DNA of 64,000 nucleotides from an uncultured Pseudomonadota bacterium (lineage in GTDB: Bacteria > Myxococcota_A > UBA796 > GCA-2862545), in NCBI GenBank assembly GCA_913061235.1, contig CAJXTB010000005.1:62001-126000 (forward strand), in the 5' to 3' direction. Shown here one piece after another: positions 59,751 through 64,000 of the stretch; position 1 is the first letter of the stretch, and each line of letters opens with the position of its first letter. Made by a program: the position numbers and the translations under genes. Under the pieces are notes generated by a model that worked only from the letters and a program-made list of their open reading frames with translations, did no database searches and was not told the DNA's origin.

Positions 59751-62342
59751 ATGAAAGGATCCCGCCTGCTGGTAGGCATTGCCTTGGGCCTTGTGGCCTT
59801 TGACCTACCCACTCCCGACCTTCTAGGTGTCATGGAAGTGTCTGAACCCGAGCTCCGCCCGCGTGCGCCAGGCTCGACGTTTACGGCTCGTCCATCCACC
59901 CTGGCCCTTCCAGACCCAACCCCCTCTGCGGACGCCATCCAACAGGCCATGGCAGCCGGAGACACTGACCGCGCGCTGCGTGTGGCCCGCCGGTACGTGG
60001 AGAACAATCGTTGGGGTCGGACACGCGACGCTGCGTGGCTGCTCATCGGCCTCCTGGAGCGGGAACGCGGACACGCAAACGATGCATCCACAGCATTTAC
60101 GAAGGTGCGTGCTGCTGATGGACCACTCGCGGAGTTTGGTGCCTTCTACGAAGCCGAACAGGACCTTGAACGAGGAAAGCCCTTCGTAGCCATTCGCGAG
60201 TGCGAGCGTCTCTTGGAGACGTGGCCCGACAGTCCACACGAAGCCGCCTGTAGACGCATCCAGGCCATGGGCTGGGCAATGAGCGGCAACCGCTCTCGCG
60301 CACTTGAAGTTGCAGCGGAGTACGACGAAGACAACCCGATCGGTCCGATTACCGAGCAGGTCGAGCTGAAGCTTGCAGAAGGCTACATGGACGCCGACCC
60401 CGACCGCGCAGCGTCGGCTCTGCGTGGCCTCGCGGTCGACCACAGTGCACCGCTGACCGGCCGTATCGCCGAGCTCCTTCTCGCACAGCTAGCCGAACAG
60501 GGCATCGAAGATACGGCGCTTCCCCAAGACACCGAGTCGCTAAAGCTACGTGCTCGCTCACTGCGCGATGCCGGCCGTACCGACGACACTTGGGCCATCT
60601 GGGACGAGCTAGCGACACGTGCCGAAGATGATCTTCGCCTTGCTCAATGGCTCGACGCGAACATCACTAGTTTCGCATGGCGCCTACGAAACTGGGACCG
60701 ATTGACCGGAGAGTACGAGCGCCGGTACGAAGAAGACGCTGATGGTGACCTTGCTTGGCGCCTCCACCGTGCCCACTCTCGCGCCGGAGATTTCGAAGCC
60801 GCGACGGCTTGGGTCGCTACTGGACGGGAGAACCACGGCGGACGAGGTTCCTGGAGAAACAGCGAGGATGTCCAGGCGCAAGCCTACCTCTTGGGCGGCC
60901 AATACGAGCAGGCAACAGAGCTTCTAGACATCGCCGCGGCCCGAAGAGGCTGGACTGCACGACGGGCAACCTTCCGCGGTGCATTCTCCACGTACATGGC
61001 TGGAGACCACGTGGGAGCAGTGGAGCGGTTCACATCGATCATCGATGCTGGCCGCTCGGACGTCAGCGGCGCTACCTACTGGCGTGCGCGCGCTTACGAT
61101 GCCCTTGATGAGCATGAAGCGGCCGAGACCGACCGACAGTGGCTCGCCCAGTGGGACTCGCAGGGATGGTACGGCCAGCTCGCGAAGCCAACGAACGCTG
61201 ACGCCCCAACTGAACACCCCTTTGCACGCGACGGACGCTGGCCAGGTGCCGCCCTGCCCATGTTCGAGCCAGCTGTCTCACCGCTCGCAACAGCATCACA
61301 ACCCGCAGTGCCCAGCCAGCTGGCACGGATTCCCACCCGAACCGCCAACCCAGCGTTTTCCGGCATTCAGTGGCGCGTCCTGCCACCACCTGTGCGCGTT
61401 GCGGCCGAGCAGCCCTCGCCGGGACTGCTTGTCGACCTTACGCGTCCTCCTGCATCCTACCGTTCAGCTCCCTTCCACGAGCTGGACGACAGTCGGGAGT
61501 TCGCACGTACTTTTGCTGACCGGCATGGAGACAGCTTCCCAATGCTGCTGGCTGCCGTGGATATGGCTGAGGTCGGGCTGTACGATCTGAGTGGGCCCCT
61601 CATGGCCGCAACGTACGACGACATCACCAAAGCCCGTCGCCAACGGGGACACCAACATCACACCGCTGCACGCCGCATCCCAACGGACCATGCAGACTGG
61701 CGCAAGGTGTTCCTACACGTACACGACCACCACCACAGCGCACGTTTTACCTATGGCATGCACGAAGCATTCGAGACGGCTGAGGAGCAGCAACAGGCGC
61801 GTCGGCTCACCTATCCGCTGGCCTACGACCGCTTTGTGTGGGACCGGTCTCAAGAAAACAGCATCGACCCCTACTTGGTCTTGTCCCTGATGCGCCAAGA
61901 GAGCGTCTACAACCCCAACGCCCTGTCGCGAGTCGGAGCTCGAGGGGCCATGCAGATCATGCCGAATACCGGGCACCGCATCGCAGACCTTACGTTGAAC
62001 GTGGACTACACTGCGGCAGACCTCGAAGACCCGATTGCCTCCATCGGCTACGGCGTGACCTACCTTGCGCGCCTCATGCAGCGCTTCGACAATGCCTACC
62101 CGCTGGCCATCGCGAGCTACAACGGCGGACCTCACAATGTCTCCGCCTGGCTAAAGGGCACCAGTGCAGACATGCCCATGGACGCCTTCGTAGAGCACAT
62201 CCCCTTCAAAGAGACACGCGGCTACGTCCAGTCCGTCTCCTCCCACTACGCCACCTACCTGAGTCTCTATGCACCTGAGGGAACCGAGCTTGCCATCCCG
62301 CCACACCCCGGTGGAGACCACCCCGAGGTCGTCGATTTCTAG
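59751..62342 (+). CDS. Soluble lytic murein transglycosylase (SLT family)
   Basis: Cleaves the MurNAc-GlcNAc bond of peptidoglycan to anhydromuropeptides in the periplasm. 863 residues from the ATG at 59751, which has AGGA 7 bases upstream and opens a hydrophobic export signal (KGSRLLVGIALGLVAF). A large TPR-like helical superhelix (about 60-580) precedes the C-terminal SLT catalytic domain with Glu717 in SLMRQESVYNP, RGAMQIMPNTGHRI and IASYNGGPHNVSAWL. This is the Slt70 layout, but longer than the roughly 640-residue enterobacterial enzyme. Its 3' end overlaps the cytochrome gene by 32 bases. Confidence 0.93.
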   Translation: MKGSRLLVGIALGLVAFDLPTPDLLGVMEVSEPELRPRAPGSTFTARPSTLALPDPTPSADAIQQAMAAGDTDRALRVARRYVENNRWGRTRDAAWLLIGLLERERGHANDASTAFTKVRAADGPLAEFGAFYEAEQDLERGKPFVAIRECERLLETWPDSPHEAACRRIQAMGWAMSGNRSRALEVAAEYDEDNPIGPITEQVELKLAEGYMDADPDRAASALRGLAVDHSAPLTGRIAELLLAQLAEQGIEDTALPQDTESLKLRARSLRDAGRTDDTWAIWDELATRAEDDLRLAQWLDANITSFAWRLRNWDRLTGEYERRYEEDADGDLAWRLHRAHSRAGDFEAATAWVATGRENHGGRGSWRNSEDVQAQAYLLGGQYEQATELLDIAAARRGWTARRATFRGAFSTYMAGDHVGAVERFTSIIDAGRSDVSGATYWRARAYDALDEHEAAETDRQWLAQWDSQGWYGQLAKPTNADAPTEHPFARDGRWPGAALPMFEPAVSPLATASQPAVPSQLARIPTRTANPAFSGIQWRVLPPPVRVAAEQPSPGLLVDLTRPPASYRSAPFHELDDSREFARTFADRHGDSFPMLLAAVDMAEVGLYDLSGPLMAATYDDITKARRQRGHQHHTAARRIPTDHADWRKVFLHVHDHHHSARFTYGMHEAFETAEEQQQARRLTYPLAYDRFVWDRSQENSIDPYLVLSLMRQESVYNPNALSRVGARGAMQIMPNTGHRIADLTLNVDYTAADLEDPIASIGYGVTYLARLMQRFDNAYPLAIASYNGGPHNVSAWLKGTSADMPMDAFVEHIPFKETRGYVQSVSSHYATYLSLYAPEGTELAIPPHPGGDHPEVVDF

Positions 62343-63510
62343 CTACTCTGCCCTGCTGCCCATCGCAGTACTCGGACTCGCCGTCCTTCTCGTTGTCCCA
62401 GCGGAAGCCGGTCGCGGTCGTCGTGATCGGAACCCTGAACCCGAACCAGAGCCGGTCGTTGCGCCAGAGCCCGTGGTCATACCCACATTGGAACAGCTCT
62501 TTCCACCTGTGCTGCCGCTCGACCCCGGGGGCGTTCCGGAAGGCATTGCCAACGGTACCTCTCAGGCCTGCGCTGCCTGCCACTACAGCGCAGCAGACCA
62601 GTGGGCAGAGAGTGCCCACGCGGGACCACACACGGTCTTCTTCGACACCATCGATGACATGGGCATGCCAGCGTGTGGGTCGTGCCACCGTCCCATCTCA
62701 CAGCAGTGGTCGGCCACTGTTCAGCACGTGCAACAAGACGCCTCACGACCCGTCCTGCGCGACAACGGCCTGCTAGACCTTACTCTGCAAGCCGAAGGGG
62801 TCACCTGTGCGGCATGCCATGTTCGCGACGGCAGTGTCATCGCAGCAGCGCAGTCCGGAAATGCCCCCCACGCGGTCCTTGTCAGCCCAGAGCTGGGCAC
62901 GTCAGGTGGGTGTGCAAGTTGCCATCAACTGACCCTTCCAGACGCCTTGGCTCCGCTGTACGACACCTACGGCGAATGGGAACGCTCGCCATGGGCAGAT
63001 GCCGGTATTGGCTGTGTGGATTGCCATGTCGCCAGCGCTGCTGATGGCGGGTTGAGCCACAGCATGCCTGCCCAAACGGGCAAGGGGTTGTCGCTGTCCG
63101 TTCAGACCGCCGCGCGGGAAATCGTTCGCGGCGGCGAGGCCATCAGCGTTGAGTTGATTCTTCAGAACGTAGGCGCAGGTCACGCGTTGCCGACAGGTAG
63201 TCCCTTCGTCAACTGGCAGCTTGTCACATGGCTTGAAGGTCCGCCGCGCGGCAATGCTTCAGAACCGTCGCGTGAATCCGAGATGACCATCATGCTCGCG
63301 CGCACACTGACCGACACCGCTCCCTTCGCTGTCCAAGACGACACCCGCCTTGCTCCCTTCGAGCAGCGCGAAATCACTTGGTCCGCGCAGCTCGACCTGG
63401 ACGCTGTTCAGGGTGATTGGAGTCTGGTCGTGGAGTTGTCCGAGAAGGTCGGTGATACTGCACGCACTCCAGCGCTTCGCAACTGGCGCTTCCCCATCGA
63501 CGTCCGCTGA
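62311..63510 (+). CDS. Five-haem c-type cytochrome family protein
   Basis: 399 residues from a GTG inside the transglycosylase gene; a start at 62269 is possible. N-terminal signal/anchor ALLPIAVLGLAVLLVVPAEAG, then a Pro/Glu spacer (PEPEPEPVV). Five CXXCH haem motifs are visible: ACAACH, ACGSCH, TCAACH, GCASCH and GCVDCH. The arrangement and GHALPTGSPF region resemble cytochrome c554-type multihaem proteins. The last 130 residues are beta-rich without haem motifs. It should act in periplasmic electron transfer. Co-transcribed with a transglycosylase and a PP2C phosphatase, an unexpected grouping. Confidence 0.85.
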   Translation: METTPRSSISSYSALLPIAVLGLAVLLVVPAEAGRGRRDRNPEPEPEPVVAPEPVVIPTLEQLFPPVLPLDPGGVPEGIANGTSQACAACHYSAADQWAESAHAGPHTVFFDTIDDMGMPACGSCHRPISQQWSATVQHVQQDASRPVLRDNGLLDLTLQAEGVTCAACHVRDGSVIAAAQSGNAPHAVLVSPELGTSGGCASCHQLTLPDALAPLYDTYGEWERSPWADAGIGCVDCHVASAADGGLSHSMPAQTGKGLSLSVQTAAREIVRGGEAISVELILQNVGAGHALPTGSPFVNWQLVTWLEGPPRGNASEPSRESEMTIMLARTLTDTAPFAVQDDTRLAPFEQREITWSAQLDLDAVQGDWSLVVELSEKVGDTARTPALRNWRFPIDVR

Positions 63511-63531
63511 CAAACAGCCCAAGAGGACCGC

Positions 63532-64000
63532 ATGCTCCGATTCCACGCCCGCACCGATGTGGGGCTCAAGCGAAAGCACAACGAAGACTCTCTACTGGCC
63601 AGCGAGGAGCACGGCGTCTTTGTCGTTGCCGACGGCGTCGGTGGACGACAAGCCGGTGAGCTCGCTAGCGCCATTACCGTCAACACATTTCAGTCGTACG
63701 CACCGAAGCTACGCGCCTCAGTGGAGACGTTTGCTGCGAATCCAAGCAAGACGACGCGAAACGCGGTTCTAAGTCTATTGGACGCCGTGTCCAACGCTGC
63801 CAGCAAGCGTGTGTACGAGGCAGCCGCCGCTACGGGTCGCCAGGGCATGACGACCACGCTGGTGGCGGGTGTCGTTGGTGGCGGAGGCGCATTCTTGGTT
63901 CATGTCGGCGATAGCCGCTGCTACTTGGTACGCAAAGGCGAGCTCCGACAGCTCACCGAGGACCACTCGATGGTCAATGAACTGATTCGTACCGGTTCGA
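63532..64000 (+). CDS. PP2C-family protein phosphatase, 3' end beyond the window
   Basis: 156 residues are visible from the ATG, which has AGAGG upstream. PP2C marks: DVGLKRKHNEDSLLA (start motif with the metal-binding Glu-Asp), FVVADGVGG, GMTTTLVAGVV, VHVGDSRCYLVR and LTEDHSMVNEL. Metal-dependent Ser/Thr dephosphorylation, cytoplasmic; the N-terminus lacks a signal peptide. It is a compact phosphatase, unlike the fusion protein at 9258-11732. Follows the cytochrome gene by 21 bases. Confidence 0.95.
   Translation, partial: MLRFHARTDVGLKRKHNEDSLLASEEHGVFVVADGVGGRQAGELASAITVNTFQSYAPKLRASVETFAANPSKTTRNAVLSLLDAVSNAASKRVYEAAAATGRQGMTTTLVAGVVGGGGAFLVHVGDSRCYLVRKGELRQLTEDHSMVNELIRTGS

Overview
The window is one densely coded chromosomal segment, about 60% GC by eye, from a Gram-negative bacterium that most resembles a myxobacterium or relative (Myxococcota / former Deltaproteobacteria). 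The reasons are many multidomain Ser/Thr kinases fused to AAA ATPase and TPR modules, PP2C phosphatases, a solitary ECF sigma factor operon, lipoproteins, a giant DUF4157 (eCIS-core) protein, and frequent GTG/TTG starts. The assignment is inferred from gene content only. No tRNA, rRNA, CRISPR array, insertion sequence or prophage was seen. No gap between genes exceeds about 300 bases. Most same-strand neighbours abut or overlap by 1-10 bases, and several convergent pairs overlap at their 3' ends.

Layout. 1-1234: 5' part of a biotin carboxylase gene cut by the window edge. 1367-2894: a small membrane protein and an orphan DNA methyltransferase. 3076-6813: a four-gene overlapping operon of ECF sigma factor, membrane anti-sigma-like protein, exported caspase-fold protease with a beta-barrel-like tail, and lipoprotein. 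6802-9187: murG and an HD phosphohydrolase. 9258-15019: a fusion of a GreA-associated domain, a pseudokinase and a PP2C phosphatase, followed by a kinase-AAA-TPR protein. 15039-24061: a 2662-residue secreted-effector-like protein (DUF4157, M15 peptidase, second degenerate DUF4157, helical region, C-terminal calpain-type protease) and its 2-base-spaced partner. 24225-28341: TetR regulator, PlsB-like acyltransferase, a CobW C-terminal protein without GTPase, and a secreted four-repeat protein. 28359-32318: cyclic-nucleotide-binding protein and a second kinase-AAA-TPR protein. 32494-38678: solo ClpX-type zinc finger, proS, UbiB kinase, a membrane pseudokinase with an FGE-type domain, and small envelope genes. 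38779-42898: lipase-like hydrolase, purM, purN, then four small look-alike membrane proteins and a hypothetical gene in one overlapping run.

42912-59016 is mostly core housekeeping: (p)ppGpp synthetase/hydrolase, gmk, yicC, prolyl oligopeptidase, ffh, dut, pnp, rpsO, truB, rbfA and rpmB. The block rbfA-truB-rpsO-pnp is the widely conserved ribosome-maturation/RNA-decay cluster. Inside this stretch sit a catalytically degraded biotin-carboxylase-like protein translationally coupled to an enoyl-CoA hydratase, and a DUF2520 Rossmann protein. 59085-64000: Rieske ferredoxin, a soluble lytic transglycosylase, a five-haem cytochrome, and the start of another PP2C phosphatase.

Signalling by reversible phosphorylation is a theme: two apparently active kinases, two pseudokinases, a UbiB kinase and two PP2C phosphatases occur in 64 kb. 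The most unusual loci are the sigma/caspase operon, the giant calpain-tipped DUF4157 protein with its partner, the GreA-domain/pseudokinase/PP2C fusion, the pseudo-carboxylase pair, and the four-paralogue membrane array after purMN.
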